Positions 7,388 through 15,817 of a DNA stretch of 64,000 nucleotides are shown here, in pieces (positions within the stretch are counted from its first letter, which is position 1; each line of letters begins with the position of its first letter). The notes beneath the pieces were generated by a model. That model was not told the DNA's origin. It saw only the letters and a program-made list of their open reading frames with translations, and did no database searches. The translations under genes and the position numbers were made by a program. Source of the DNA: Methylobacterium sp. J-077 (GTDB lineage Bacteria > Pseudomonadota > Alphaproteobacteria > Rhizobiales > Beijerinckiaceae); NCBI RefSeq assembly GCF_022829365.1, contig NZ_JAKSYJ010000119.1, forward strand, positions 1 to 64,000, read 5' to 3'.

Positions 7388-8434
7388 ATGACCGACGCCC
7401 CCCGTCTCACCAGTCTCGCCCATGGCGGCGGCTGCGGCTGCAAGCTCGATCCCGCCATCCTGCGCCGGCTGCTCGCCGAGCAGCCCGCCGCCGGCCCGTT
7501 CGAGCGGCTGCTCGTCGGCAACGAGACCTCCGACGACGCGGCGGTCTGGGAACTCGACGACGGCACCTGCGTGATCGCCACCACCGACTTCTTCACCCCG
7601 ATGGTGGACGATCCCGTCGATTTCGGACGGATCGCCGCGACCAACGCGATCTCGGACGTCTACGCCATGGGCGGGCGGCCGATCTTCGCCCTGGCGATCC
7701 TGGGCATGCCGGTGGGCAAGATCGAGCCCGATGTGGTTTCCCGGATCCTGCGGGGCGGCGCGGAGACATGCGCCGAGGCCGGGATCCCGGTGGCCGGCGG
7801 CCATTCCATCGACACGCCGGAGCCGATCTACGGGCTCGCGGTGATCGGCACCTGCCGCCGCGAGGCGGTGCGGCGCAACGCCGACGCGCTCGCCGGGGAT
7901 GCGGTGATCCTGACCAAGCCCCTCGGGGTCGGGGTCTATTCCACGGCGATCAAGCGAGAGGGTTTGGACGAGACCGGCTACCGCGACTTCGTCGCCACCA
8001 CCACCCGGCTCAACACGATCGGCATCGCGCTGGCTGCCGAGCCGGCGGTCCACGCGCTGACCGACGTGACCGGCTTCGGCATCCTGGGCCACGGACTGGA
8101 GATCGCCCGCGGCGCCGGGCTGACCTTCGCGCTCGAGGCGGGCGCCCTTCCGTTCCTGCCCCGGGCCGAGGCGCTGGTGCGGGAGGGCTTCGTCACCGGC
8201 GCCTCGCACCGCAACTGGAACGCTTTTCAGGCCGAGGTGGATCTGCCCGCGGACCTCCCCGACTGGCGCCGCCACCTGCTCACCGATCCGCAGACCTCCG
8301 GAGGCCTGCTGGTGACCTGCGCGGCGGCCCAGGCGGATGCGATTCTCGCCCGCATCCGGGTCGCCGGCTCCGCGGCAGCGGCCCGGATCGGCCGGATGGT
8401 GGCCGGCCCGGCCCGGATCCGCGTGGAGGGCTGA
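7388..8434 (+). CDS. selD: Selenide, water dikinase SelD
   Basis: This 348-residue enzyme makes selenophosphate from selenide and ATP, the selenium donor for selenocysteine and for tRNA 2-selenouridine. The glycine-rich N-terminal loop GGGCGCK holds catalytic Cys16 and Lys19, so this is the cysteine rather than the selenocysteine form. Further family signatures are [30 protein letters not shown] and [15 protein letters not shown]. An in-frame GTG one codon upstream could also start translation. The partners selA, selB, selC or mnmH are not in the window. The cells are therefore expected to carry a selenium pathway elsewhere, plausibly for formate dehydrogenase. Confidence 0.95.
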   Translation: MTDAPRLTSLAHGGGCGCKLDPAILRRLLAEQPAAGPFERLLVGNETSDDAAVWELDDGTCVIATTDFFTPMVDDPVDFGRIAATNAISDVYAMGGRPIFALAILGMPVGKIEPDVVSRILRGGAETCAEAGIPVAGGHSIDTPEPIYGLAVIGTCRREAVRRNADALAGDAVILTKPLGVGVYSTAIKREGLDETGYRDFVATTTRLNTIGIALAAEPAVHALTDVTGFGILGHGLEIARGAGLTFALEAGALPFLPRAEALVREGFVTGASHRNWNAFQAEVDLPADLPDWRRHLLTDPQTSGGLLVTCAAAQADAILARIRVAGSAAAARIGRMVAGPARIRVEG

Positions 8435-8483
8435 TGGACGGGCCGGCCCGAGAGGCAATCTTCATCCTTCGCCGTCAGGGTGC

Positions 8484-10499
8484 ATGCCCCTTCGGACGCG
8501 CGAACCGCCCTTGACCGACGCCCCCGCATCACCGCCCGCCCACGGGGTCGCCGGCTGGCCATTCGGAGCCGCCGCCCCCGGGGCGAGCCGGCCCGCCACC
8601 CTGCCGGACGGACGCCCGTGGCCGCGGATTCGCGTCGTCACCTGGGTCGGCGCCGGAGCGGACCCGCGCGAGACCGCCGCCTCGGTGCTGCACCAGGATT
8701 ATCCGGAACTGCGGCACGACCTCGTGCCATCACGTGCTCTCGGGCGCGCCTATGGCGAAGCGGTCCTGGCGGATCCCGCCTGCGACGCCGTGCTGTGGCT
8801 CGGTGCGGGCGATCTGCTCGCCCCCGGGGCGCTCGCCGCCCTCGCCCTGGAGGCTGCCCTGACCGGTGCGGCCGCGGTGGCGGGCCTGCGGGTCCTGTTC
8901 GCCGACACGGTTCTGGCCCTGGATATCCCGGGGCTCGCGGGCGCGGGGGCGCAGAGCGGCGTGCCGTTCACCGGCGGCGAGGTGCTGTGGATGCGCGACG
9001 CGCTGCGCCGGCCCGCCATCCTCGACGCCGACGGGCACCTGGACGCGCCCGCCGCCTGGTCGGCGCTGCCGGCTTCCGCGCGCGGGCGCATCGGCCGCCC
9101 GGTGCTGCTGCAGCGCGTGAGCGGGGTGCCGGCTGCACGGGTCGAGGGCCTGTCGATCGTCTCCCTCACCGGCACCGGCACCCAGGGCGGCGCCGGCGTG
9201 GCGCAGAGGCGGCTTGCCGACGCGCTGGCGCTCGCCGGCCACCGGGTGACGAGCCTCGCGCTGAGCGACCGGCCGGAAGCCGCCGAATGGACGGACGGCT
9301 TCCCGCAGGCCGAGGCGGCGATCGAAGCCGCGAGGCCCGATCTCGTCCTCGCCGGCAATCTGCACGGCGCCACCCGCAGCCTCGACGTGGTCGGGCGCCT
9401 GGCCCGGCGCGGCCCAACGGCTCTGGTGCTGCACGACCTGTTCCCGCTCACCGGCCGCTGCTGTCATCCCCGTGACTGCACCCGCGCCGCCACCGGCTGC
9501 GACGCGACCTGTCCCGGCCCCGACGAGTATCCCGAGCTCGCTCCCGGCCGGATCGCCGGCATGCATGCCCGCAAGCGCGCCGTCCTGGCCGCCCCCTCCG
9601 GACCGTGGCTGCTCGCCAATTCCGACTGGACCCTGGCCCGCGCGCAGGAGCTGGCCCCGTCCGGCACCCCGGCGACAAAAATCCGCTTGGCCTTCCCGAC
9701 GGCGACCTTCCGCCCCGGCGACCGCGCCGAACTGCGCCGACGCCTCGGCCTGCCGGACGGGGACGTGCTGATCCTGATCTCGGCGGTGATCATCGACGGC
9801 CCCGACAAGGGTTTCTCGGATCTGCGCGCCGCGCTTCGAGCCGTGGCCCGCCCGGGGGTCGGCGTCGTGGCGATCGGCCGGCTCGACGATCCGGCCCGGC
9901 TCGGCGTGCCGAACCTGTTCGCGCCGGGATTGATCGCCGACGAGGAGATCCTGGCCGCCTGGTACGGTGCCTGCGATCTCCACGTCACCGCCAGCCGCCA
10001 CGAGACCCTCGGCCAGACCCCGATTGAGGCCGGCCTGTGCGGCGTGCCGACGCTCGCCTACCGCACCTCGGGGCTCACCTCCGCGGTGATCGACGGCGTG
10101 TCCGGCCGTCTGGTGCCGATGAAGCCCGGCGCCCTGGCGCAGGCCCTGGCGCAGCTGGTCGACGATGCCGGGGCCCGGGCGCGGCTCGGCGCCTTCGCGC
10201 GGATCGCCCTGGAGAGCCGCCACAGCCCCGCTGCCGCCGCGCTGTCGCTCGACGCGATCTTCCGGGCGCGCGGATTGCTCACCGATACCGCGCGCCCGGT
10301 CTTCGCGCCCGCGATGCTCGGGCATTTCCCGTTCGCGGCCGAGCGCCAGCCGGGGGCGGCCGGCACCGTTCCGGCGCCCTCCCGGCCCCTGGTCCGCCGG
10401 CTGCGCCGGGCCAAGCAGATGGTGCTCGGCCGGCGCATGCCGCTGTTCGTGCGGCGCTGCCTGTACCTCGCCGGCACCCTCCGGCGGAGCGTCCCGTGA
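8484..10499 (+). CDS. Two-domain glycosyltransferase (GT2-like fragment + GT4)
   Basis: This protein has about 671 residues; the start may be ATG 8484 or TTG 8511. Residues about 45-180 resemble the N-terminus of GT2 enzymes (VVTWVGAGADPRETAASVLHQ). The expected DxD position reads WLGAGDLLAPGALAAL, so this domain may be inactive. From about residue 215 a full GT-B fold of family GT4 follows. It opens SLTGTGTQGGAGVAQRRLAD, has a cysteine-rich insert (GRCCHPRDC, CDATCPG) and a donor-binding end with SRHETLGQTPIEAGLCGVP. It probably adds a sugar in the first polysaccharide locus. Its stop overlaps the next GT4 start by four bases (GTGA), implying translational coupling. Confidence 0.8.
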   Translation: MPLRTREPPLTDAPASPPAHGVAGWPFGAAAPGASRPATLPDGRPWPRIRVVTWVGAGADPRETAASVLHQDYPELRHDLVPSRALGRAYGEAVLADPACDAVLWLGAGDLLAPGALAALALEAALTGAAAVAGLRVLFADTVLALDIPGLAGAGAQSGVPFTGGEVLWMRDALRRPAILDADGHLDAPAAWSALPASARGRIGRPVLLQRVSGVPAARVEGLSIVSLTGTGTQGGAGVAQRRLADALALAGHRVTSLALSDRPEAAEWTDGFPQAEAAIEAARPDLVLAGNLHGATRSLDVVGRLARRGPTALVLHDLFPLTGRCCHPRDCTRAATGCDATCPGPDEYPELAPGRIAGMHARKRAVLAAPSGPWLLANSDWTLARAQELAPSGTPATKIRLAFPTATFRPGDRAELRRRLGLPDGDVLILISAVIIDGPDKGFSDLRAALRAVARPGVGVVAIGRLDDPARLGVPNLFAPGLIADEEILAAWYGACDLHVTASRHETLGQTPIEAGLCGVPTLAYRTSGLTSAVIDGVSGRLVPMKPGALAQALAQLVDDAGARARLGAFARIALESRHSPAAAALSLDAIFRARGLLTDTARPVFAPAMLGHFPFAAERQPGAAGTVPAPSRPLVRRLRRAKQMVLGRRMPLFVRRCLYLAGTLRRSVP

Positions 10500-11575
10500 A
10501 GCCCGGTCCGAAGCGGATCTATCTCGACCAGACCCATCTGCGCGGCCACGTCACCGGCATCGAGCGGATCACCCTGGACCTGTTCGCCCCGGACCGGCTG
10601 GCGCCGCACGAGGTCCGACCGGTCACCAGCGGCACGCTGCCCGGGATGATCGGCCAGCAGCATGTCGGCCTGCCGCTGCGGGCGCTGGCCGACCGCGACG
10701 CGCTGTTCCTGTTCCCGGGCTTTCCGCCCGGGCCGCTCTGCGCCGTCGCGGCCCCGCGCTGCCTGCTCTACGTCCACGACACCTTTCTGCTCGACCGGCC
10801 GGAGGATCTGAGCCTCAGGAGCCGGCTCTACATGAGCCCGAGCTTCGCCCGGGCGCTGCGCTGGTGCCCGAACCTGTTCGTCAACAGCCGCACCACCGGC
10901 GCGGCCGTGCGGGCCGTCTGCGCCCCCAGGGCCCGGGTCGCCCTGCTGCGGCCGTCCGGGCGCGACGCCTTCGGGCTCGCCGACCTGCCGGGGCCGGCTT
11001 CCCACAGCCCGGGCGCGCCGTTGCGGATGCTGGCGATCGGCACGATCGAGCCGCGCAAGGATTACCCGGCCTCCCTGGCGCTGGCGGCGGCGCTCAACCG
11101 CGCCGGGGTGCCGGCGGAGCTTCACCTGGTCGGGCGGGTCGGCTGGGGCCGCCACGCCTTCCTGGACGACGAGCCGCCCTTCCTACATCGCTACGGCTAC
11201 CTGTCCGACGTGGAGCTGCGGGATCTGGCCGGGTCCTGCCACCTGCTGCTCTCGACATCAAAAGCCGAGGGGCTCGGCCTGCCGCTGCTGGAGGTCCAGC
11301 ACGGCGGCCTGCCGGTGGTGGCGCCGGATGCCCCCGTGTTCCGCGAAGTGCTGGGCGGGTCCGCCCTGCTGATCCGCCCGGAGGCGCCCGAGGCCGCTGC
11401 GGCGGCCCTCCGGGCATGGATCGACGACGGCACCTTGGACCGAGCGGGGGCGGCGAGCCGCGGAAACGTGGCGCGGTGGAATGAAGCGGCCGCCGAGGAC
11501 CGGGAACGCTTCCGGCGATTTTTGGCGGGGGACGCGGAGGCCTACGCAGAACCCGGCGCCACGGTCGTCGTGTGA
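10496..11575 (+). CDS. GT4-family glycosyltransferase
   Basis: This 359-residue protein starts at GTG within the GTGA overlap with the preceding gene. The N-terminal half includes a YLDQTHLRGHVTGIERITLD opening that resembles galactosyl/mannosyl transferases acting on polyprenyl-linked intermediates. The C-terminal half is a typical GT4 Rossmann domain. It has IGTIEPRKDYPASL, a LVGRVGW strand, YGYLSDVELRDL, and the sugar-nucleotide motif STSKAEGLGLPLLEVQHGGLPV with Glu residues flanking the loop. It is cytoplasmic or peripheral at the inner membrane. The product is likely one transfer step of repeat-unit assembly; donor and acceptor cannot be told. Confidence 0.85.
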   Translation: MKPGPKRIYLDQTHLRGHVTGIERITLDLFAPDRLAPHEVRPVTSGTLPGMIGQQHVGLPLRALADRDALFLFPGFPPGPLCAVAAPRCLLYVHDTFLLDRPEDLSLRSRLYMSPSFARALRWCPNLFVNSRTTGAAVRAVCAPRARVALLRPSGRDAFGLADLPGPASHSPGAPLRMLAIGTIEPRKDYPASLALAAALNRAGVPAELHLVGRVGWGRHAFLDDEPPFLHRYGYLSDVELRDLAGSCHLLLSTSKAEGLGLPLLEVQHGGLPVVAPDAPVFREVLGGSALLIRPEAPEAAAAALRAWIDDGTLDRAGAASRGNVARWNEAAAEDRERFRRFLAGDAEAYAEPGATVVV

Positions 11576-11857
11576 ATCCGTTTACGTAGTCCCCAGCAAT
11601 TACAGGCCTGTTCAGGCCACAAAAACGTGACAGAGCGTTCTAGTTCAGTATGCGATATCTACACGGATCCTGCTGCAGGGTGTGCATCAAGACGAGAGTA
11701 CTGGTCCGGTACGCCGATTGCTGCCGTGTCGAGGACAGCACCGCCTCCATCGAGGCCTGTCCCGGAACGGCACGGAGGTGACCGGAACGGGGACGGGCGC
11801 GGGAGGGCGGTGGAGGGCGGCACCGGCCGCACTCCGACAGGTCAGGGAGCGTGGCGC
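11576..11857 (+). promoter_or_regulatory. Leader/promoter region of co-polymerase operon
   Basis: This 282-base gap between two rightward genes is less GC-rich at its left end (around 11580-11660) than the coding DNA, as expected for a promoter. The in-frame extension upstream of 11858 has no hydrophobic or domain-like content and is not taken as coding. The downstream start has AGGGAG about nine bases before it. I cannot assign -35/-10 boxes with confidence. Confidence 0.4.
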
Positions 11858-13333
11858 ATGTTCGACTTCTCGACGCGCATGAGTGGTGAGCAGCCGATCC
11901 GCATGGTGCTGCCCCAGGTGGAATCCCGCCCGGAGGCGCGCGTGATCCTGCGTCGGCTGTGGCGGGGCAGCGGGTTCATCGTTCTGGGCGCCCTGTTCAT
12001 GGTGGCGGCCGCGGTGGCACTGCTCGGCCTGATCCCGCCGCGCTATACCTCGTCCATTCAGGTCCTGGTCGATCCGAGCGACCTGCGGGTGGTCGAGAAC
12101 GACGTCAACGCCCGCCAGCCCCAGGCCGATAGCGGCGTCTCGATCGCCGAGAGCCAGGTGCGGGTGATCCAGTCCGACAACGTCCTGCGCCGGGTGATCG
12201 CCAAGCTGCATCTCGACCAGGACGAGGAGTTCGTGCTGCCGGACGGCAACAACCCGACGATCGCCTGGATCAAGGGGGCGCTCGGCATGCTGCCGCCGGC
12301 CGCGAGCCGCGACCCGGTCAACATCGCCCTCGACACCCTCCAGACCAAGCTCAGCGTCCGCCGGGCCGAGCGGACCTTCGTGATCGACGTGTCCGTGCAG
12401 TCGCGCGATCCCGAGAAGGCCGCCCGGATCGCCAACGCCATCGGCGACGCCTACTTCGCCGAGGAAGCCGCGGCTCGCACCGATACCGCCCGGCGCGCCT
12501 ACGACGCGCTGACCGGGCGGCTGGGCAGCCTGAAGCGCGATGTCGAGCAGGCCGAGGGCGAGGTGGTGCGCTATCGCGAGGCCCATAAGCTCGTGGCCTC
12601 GAGCGGCCGCCTGCTCACCGACCAGCAGCTCGGCGACCTGAACCAGCAGCTCGTCACCGCCTCGATCAAGACCGCGGAGGCGAAGTCGCGCCTGGACCAG
12701 GCCCGCAAGATGCGCACCTCGGACCCGAGCACGGCCCTGCCGGAGATGCTGCAATCCCTGGAGATGCAGGCGCTGCGGCAGCAATACGCCACGCTCTCGC
12801 GCAACACCGCCGAGCTCGCCACGAGGCTCGGCGAGCGCCACCCGGCCATGGCCGAGCAGTATGCCCAGCAGCGCGACCTGCAGCGCCTGATCCAGCGCGA
12901 GAAGGAGCGGATCATCGACACGACCCAGAAGGATTACGACCGGGCCGCAGCCAGCGAGGCGGCGATCCGGACCAATCTCGACCGGGTGAAGACCGAGACG
13001 GTGAGCAGCGACCGCGCCTATGTGGGCCTGCGCGAGCTGGAGCGGACGCTGGATGCCCGCCGGGGGGTCTACGAGGCCTATCTTAAGCGCGCCCGCGAGG
13101 CGAGCGAGCAGGAGCGGCTCAACACCACCAACGTCCGGATCATCTCGGTGGCGACGCCGGCCCGCCAGCGGACCTTCCCGCCCTCGCCGAAGATCGTGCT
13201 GCCGGTGGCCCTAGTGCTCGGCCTGCTGCTCGGCGGCGCCATCGCGTTGGCGCTTGGCGCCGACAGCGACCGTCGCCGGTTCCGGCGCGCGGCCGCCCGC
13301 CCCGGGACCAGCTTCCGGGCCGCCGATGCTTGA
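11858..13333 (+). CDS. Wzz/GumC-type polysaccharide co-polymerase
   Basis: This 491-residue protein sets chain length of an exported polysaccharide at the inner membrane. An N-terminal transmembrane helix (about residues 35-57) precedes the Wzz domain (YTSSIQVLVDPSDLRVVEND). A long periplasmic coiled coil spans about 190-410, and the GNVR-like domain (YVGLRELERTLDARRGVYEAY) leads to the second helix near the C-terminus (LPVALVLGLLLGGAIALALG). There is no cytoplasmic kinase domain, unlike the paralogue at 41397-43502. The start is MFDFSTRMSG, after AGGGAG. Its last eight bases overlap the next gene, a WecG-type transferase. Confidence 0.88.
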   Translation: MFDFSTRMSGEQPIRMVLPQVESRPEARVILRRLWRGSGFIVLGALFMVAAAVALLGLIPPRYTSSIQVLVDPSDLRVVENDVNARQPQADSGVSIAESQVRVIQSDNVLRRVIAKLHLDQDEEFVLPDGNNPTIAWIKGALGMLPPAASRDPVNIALDTLQTKLSVRRAERTFVIDVSVQSRDPEKAARIANAIGDAYFAEEAAARTDTARRAYDALTGRLGSLKRDVEQAEGEVVRYREAHKLVASSGRLLTDQQLGDLNQQLVTASIKTAEAKSRLDQARKMRTSDPSTALPEMLQSLEMQALRQQYATLSRNTAELATRLGERHPAMAEQYAQQRDLQRLIQREKERIIDTTQKDYDRAAASEAAIRTNLDRVKTETVSSDRAYVGLRELERTLDARRGVYEAYLKRAREASEQERLNTTNVRIISVATPARQRTFPPSPKIVLPVALVLGLLLGGAIALALGADSDRRRFRRAAARPGTSFRAADA

Positions 13334-14183
13334 TGTCGAGCCCCCGGGCCCGGCAGATCCTGCAGCGGCCTGGCTGGACCGGGCCGACCCGAACCTGTCC
13401 GCCGCGCCCGATGGCGGCGTGCCGGCCCCGTCCGCGCCCGTCACGCTGTTCGGCTACAGCTTCCACACCGGCACGGCGTCGGCGATCGTCGAGGCGGTGG
13501 CGGCGCAGGGTTCGGACGGGCCGCGGACGATCGTCACGGCCAATGTCGACCACGTCGTCCAGCTCGCCGAGGATGCGGATTTCCGGGGCGCCTACGCACG
13601 CGCCGCCGCCCGGACGCTCGACGGCATGCCGCTGGTCTGGCTCGCCCGGGCCGTGACCCGCCGGCCGGCCGAGCGGATCACCGGCCACGACCTCCTGGCC
13701 TGCGTCCTGGCCGACCCGCCGCCCTTCGCCCGGCGGGTGTTCTTCGTCGCGGCCCGCCAGGATGCCGCCGACACCCTGACGACGCGCCTCCACGCCGCCG
13801 GCCTCCCGGACGGCGCGGTGGCGAGCGCGGTGCCGCCCTTCGGCTTCGAGGACGACGAGTCCTACGGCCGCGCCCTGGCGGAGCGGATCCGCGCCCACGG
13901 CACGACCCTGCTGGTGATGGGCGTCGGCGCGCCGAAATCGGAGATCTGGGTCGACCGCCAGGACAAGGGGCTCGGAAACCCCGTCGTGTTCTGTGTCGGC
14001 GAAGCCCTCTCGGTCGCAGCCGGCTACGTGCCCAGGGCCCCATGGCTGATGCAGCGGCTGGGCCTCGAATGGGTCTTCCGTTTCCTGTGCGCTCCGCGGC
14101 GGCTGTTCCGGCGCTACTTCATCGAATCCTGGCGCTTCATCGGCATCGTCATGCGCCACCGGGCTTCGGGACGGCGGGATTGA
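13326..14183 (+). CDS. WecG/TagA/CpsF-family glycosyltransferase
   Basis: This 285-residue protein belongs to GT26, which transfers a sugar (ManNAcA, ManNAc or glucose in known members) onto a polyprenyl-pyrophosphate-linked acceptor. Signatures are VTANVDHVVQLAED, DGMPLVWLAR, the ITGHDLL motif with the catalytic-region Asp, and MGVGAPKSEIWVDRQ near residue 220. The C-terminal amphipathic tail (WVFRFLCAPRRLFRRYF) is the membrane-anchoring segment of TagA-like enzymes. ATG at 13326 overlaps the co-polymerase gene by eight bases, so the two are coupled. The first 45 residues are a Pro/Ala-rich extension. Confidence 0.9.
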   Translation: MLDVEPPGPADPAAAWLDRADPNLSAAPDGGVPAPSAPVTLFGYSFHTGTASAIVEAVAAQGSDGPRTIVTANVDHVVQLAEDADFRGAYARAAARTLDGMPLVWLARAVTRRPAERITGHDLLACVLADPPPFARRVFFVAARQDAADTLTTRLHAAGLPDGAVASAVPPFGFEDDESYGRALAERIRAHGTTLLVMGVGAPKSEIWVDRQDKGLGNPVVFCVGEALSVAAGYVPRAPWLMQRLGLEWVFRFLCAPRRLFRRYFIESWRFIGIVMRHRASGRRD

Positions 14184-14235
14184 GGGGCGGCTCGATGCCC
14201 GGTGCACCCGTCTCATCCTACCCACACCCGCAACA

Positions 14236-14325
14236 GTCATTGCGAGCGTAGCGAAGCAACCTAGGAAAACGCCACATTCTGAGATTGCGCGCTGCCCTAG
14301 GTTGCTTCGCTGCGCTCGCAATGAC
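14236..14325. repeat. Large palindromic intergenic repeat
   Basis: Arms of 30 bases at 14236-14265 and 14296-14325 are reverse complements with one mismatch, around a 30-base loop. The core GCGAGCGTAGCGAAGCAA is a well-known type of dispersed repeat in alphaproteobacteria. It separates the converging polysaccharide and Nudix genes and could act as a bidirectional transcription stop. Confidence 0.85.
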
Positions 14326-14377
14326 GGCGAGAGACGTATTCCGTCATTCCAATGTGTCGCAGGCGCGTTGCGCTGGC

Positions 14378-14944
14378 CTACGCGAACAGCTCCGGCCGCC
14401 GCAATTGCAGCGCGAACAGCAACAGCAGCGACTTCATGTCGGTGAGCGCGCCGCGGCGGGTCATTGCCAGCAGTTCCGCCAGCGGGATCTCGTGGACGGC
14501 GACTGCCTCGCCCTCGGCGGCCAGACCGCCGCCGGCGCCCGTCCGGTCGGATTCGGCATAGGCGGCCAGGAACAGGTCCATCCGCTCGGTCGAGATGCCC
14601 GGCATCGTCCAGGCGCTGGCCACGAGATCGAGCGCGCCGAGCCGCAGCCCGGTCTCCTCGGCGGCCTCGCGCCGGACCTCGTCCTCAGGGGCGCCGTCGT
14701 CGAGCAGGCCCGCCGGCACCTCGACATGGCTCGGCGGACCGCCGGAATAGAGCACCGGCGCCCGGAACTGCGAGACCAGCGTCGCGACCCGCCGGACCGG
14801 GTCGTAGGGCAGGACCGCGACGGCCCGGCCGTGATCTTCCATCTCGCGGGTGATGCGCGTGCCGTCGTCCTGCATCACCTCGGCCACGAGGTACCGGGCC
14901 CACCCCTCGTGCACGAGGCGCACGCCCCCGATCCGCGGTGCCAT
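14378..14944 (-). CDS. Nudix hydrolase, ADP-ribose/GDP-mannose pyrophosphatase-like
   Basis: This 188-residue enzyme carries a complete Nudix box, opening at GLLDDGAPE and ending REAAEETG. The surrounding fold (EDHGRAVAVLPYDPVRR, VSQFRAPVL, VEVPAGLLDD) matches the ADP-ribose/nucleoside-diphosphate-sugar pyrophosphatase group such as NudF or NudK. It would hydrolyse a nucleoside diphosphate linked to another moiety, using magnesium. MAPRIGGVRLV is chosen as the start because GGCGGAG lies seven bases upstream; a GTG ten codons earlier is possible. The exact substrate cannot be settled from sequence. Confidence 0.88.
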   Translation of the reverse strand: MAPRIGGVRLVHEGWARYLVAEVMQDDGTRITREMEDHGRAVAVLPYDPVRRVATLVSQFRAPVLYSGGPPSHVEVPAGLLDDGAPEDEVRREAAEETGLRLGALDLVASAWTMPGISTERMDLFLAAYAESDRTGAGGGLAAEGEAVAVHEIPLAELLAMTRRGALTDMKSLLLLFALQLRRPELFA

Positions 14945-14981
14945 GCCGTCTCCGCCTCGTTCCTGGAGCGGCACCGTTCGC

Positions 14982-15239
14982 TCAGGAATGCGGCGGCTTC
15001 GCGGAGGCTGTCATGCGGAAGCACAGGCGATCGCCGTCCCGCTCGGCCGAATCGAGCCGGGCGCCCTCCTCCCGGGCGAGGTTGGGGATGTCGATCATCG
15101 CCATCGGATCGGTGCAGATGACCACCAGGACCCGCCCGGCGCCGAGCGCCCGGAGAGCCTTGCGGGTGCGCAGGACCGGCAGCGGGCATTTCAGCCCTGT
15201 CAGGTCGAGCTCGACACGATCCGGTTCGTCGTCCCGCAA
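14982..15239 (-). CDS. TusA/SirA-family sulfur carrier
   Basis: This 85-residue protein has the family motif CPLPVLRTRKAL near residue 18, whose Cys carries persulfide sulfur in TusA-type proteins. The rest follows the two-layer fold (VLVVICTDPMAMIDIPNLAR, near the end RLCFRMTA). The only reasonable start is TTG at 15239, with GGGAGCC upstream; longer in-frame extensions would run into low-quality sequence overlapping the next gene. It may serve tRNA 2-thiouridine or other sulfur transfer. The Nudix gene lies 37 bases downstream on the same strand. Confidence 0.85.
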   Translation of the reverse strand: MRDDEPDRVELDLTGLKCPLPVLRTRKALRALGAGRVLVVICTDPMAMIDIPNLAREEGARLDSAERDGDRLCFRMTASAKPPHS

Positions 15240-15264
15240 ACCAATGGCTCCCGAGCCGGCCCCT

Positions 15265-15600
15265 CTACCACTCGTGATAACCGAGGAGCGGGCCGCGATA
15301 CGTGTCCGGCGCGAACACGTAGTAGGTCGGGCCGTAATAGCCGTATTCCATGTTGCGGCCCGGGGTCGGCGCGTAGGCATAGCCGTAACCGTACGGCGCC
15401 GGATAGCCGTACTCGCCGTAATAGCTGTATTCCGGCCGGACGACCCGCGCCTCGGCGGCGATGCCGGAGCCCACGGCCGGGCGACCGGCCGGGATGGCGG
15501 GCGGAGCGCGATAGGGTCCCAGATCCGCCGCGGAACAGACTCCGCCGGCGGTCACGACGGATGCGATGCCGGCCACGAGAGCGGCGGTGAAGCAGGTCAT
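15265..15600 (-). CDS. Tyr/Gly/Pro-rich exported protein (111 aa)
   Basis: A signal peptide (MTCFTAALVAGIASVVTAGG, cleavage near CSAADLG) precedes a mature domain that is low complexity and aromatic. It is rich in YGYP, YSYYGEYGY and YGYGYAYAP. Such proteins are usually cell-envelope or matrix components; no enzymatic motif is seen. It lies 217 bases downstream of a second exported Tyr/Gly-rich protein on the same strand, with a terminator between them. No family is named. Confidence 0.7.
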   Translation of the reverse strand: MTCFTAALVAGIASVVTAGGVCSAADLGPYRAPPAIPAGRPAVGSGIAAEARVVRPEYSYYGEYGYPAPYGYGYAYAPTPGRNMEYGYYGPTYYVFAPDTYRGPLLGYHEW

Positions 15601-15762
15601 GGCGACGATCTCCTCATCAAGGCGATTCGGCCTCGGAGGGATCCCGCAGCGTGGCCGGCGGCAGGATAACCCTGCCGCCCTTGTTCCAAGCTTGCGGCGG
15701 ACGTTCGAGACGCGGCGAACGCGGGCCGAGCCCGCATCGACCGCGCCACAGAGCCGGCAAAC

Positions 15763-15797
15763 AAAAGCGCCCGGCCTAGTGAAGGCCGGGCGCTTTT
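15763..15797 (-). terminator. Rho-independent terminator
   Basis: AAAAGCGCCCGGCC and GGCCGGGCGCTTTT form a 14-bp stem with a 7-base loop, followed by TTTTGTTT on the minus strand. It ends transcription of the exported-protein gene at 15818-16207. The symmetric A/T flanks could also work on the other strand. Confidence 0.9.
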
Positions 15798-15817
15798 GGA
15801 ACCAACACGCTCAGGGC

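Noticed and set aside
7388-8434. SelD as a selenoprotein
   Set aside because: The catalytic position is a normal TGC cysteine, with no in-frame TGA in the gene.
6539-8458. Long leftward open frame across the ccdA-like and selD genes
   Set aside because: High third-position GC keeps antisense frames open; the sequence is low-quality and the forward genes are certain.
8484-14183. PEP-CTERM/exosortase-associated polysaccharide locus
   Set aside because: No exosortase gene and no protein with a PEP-CTERM sorting signal are visible.
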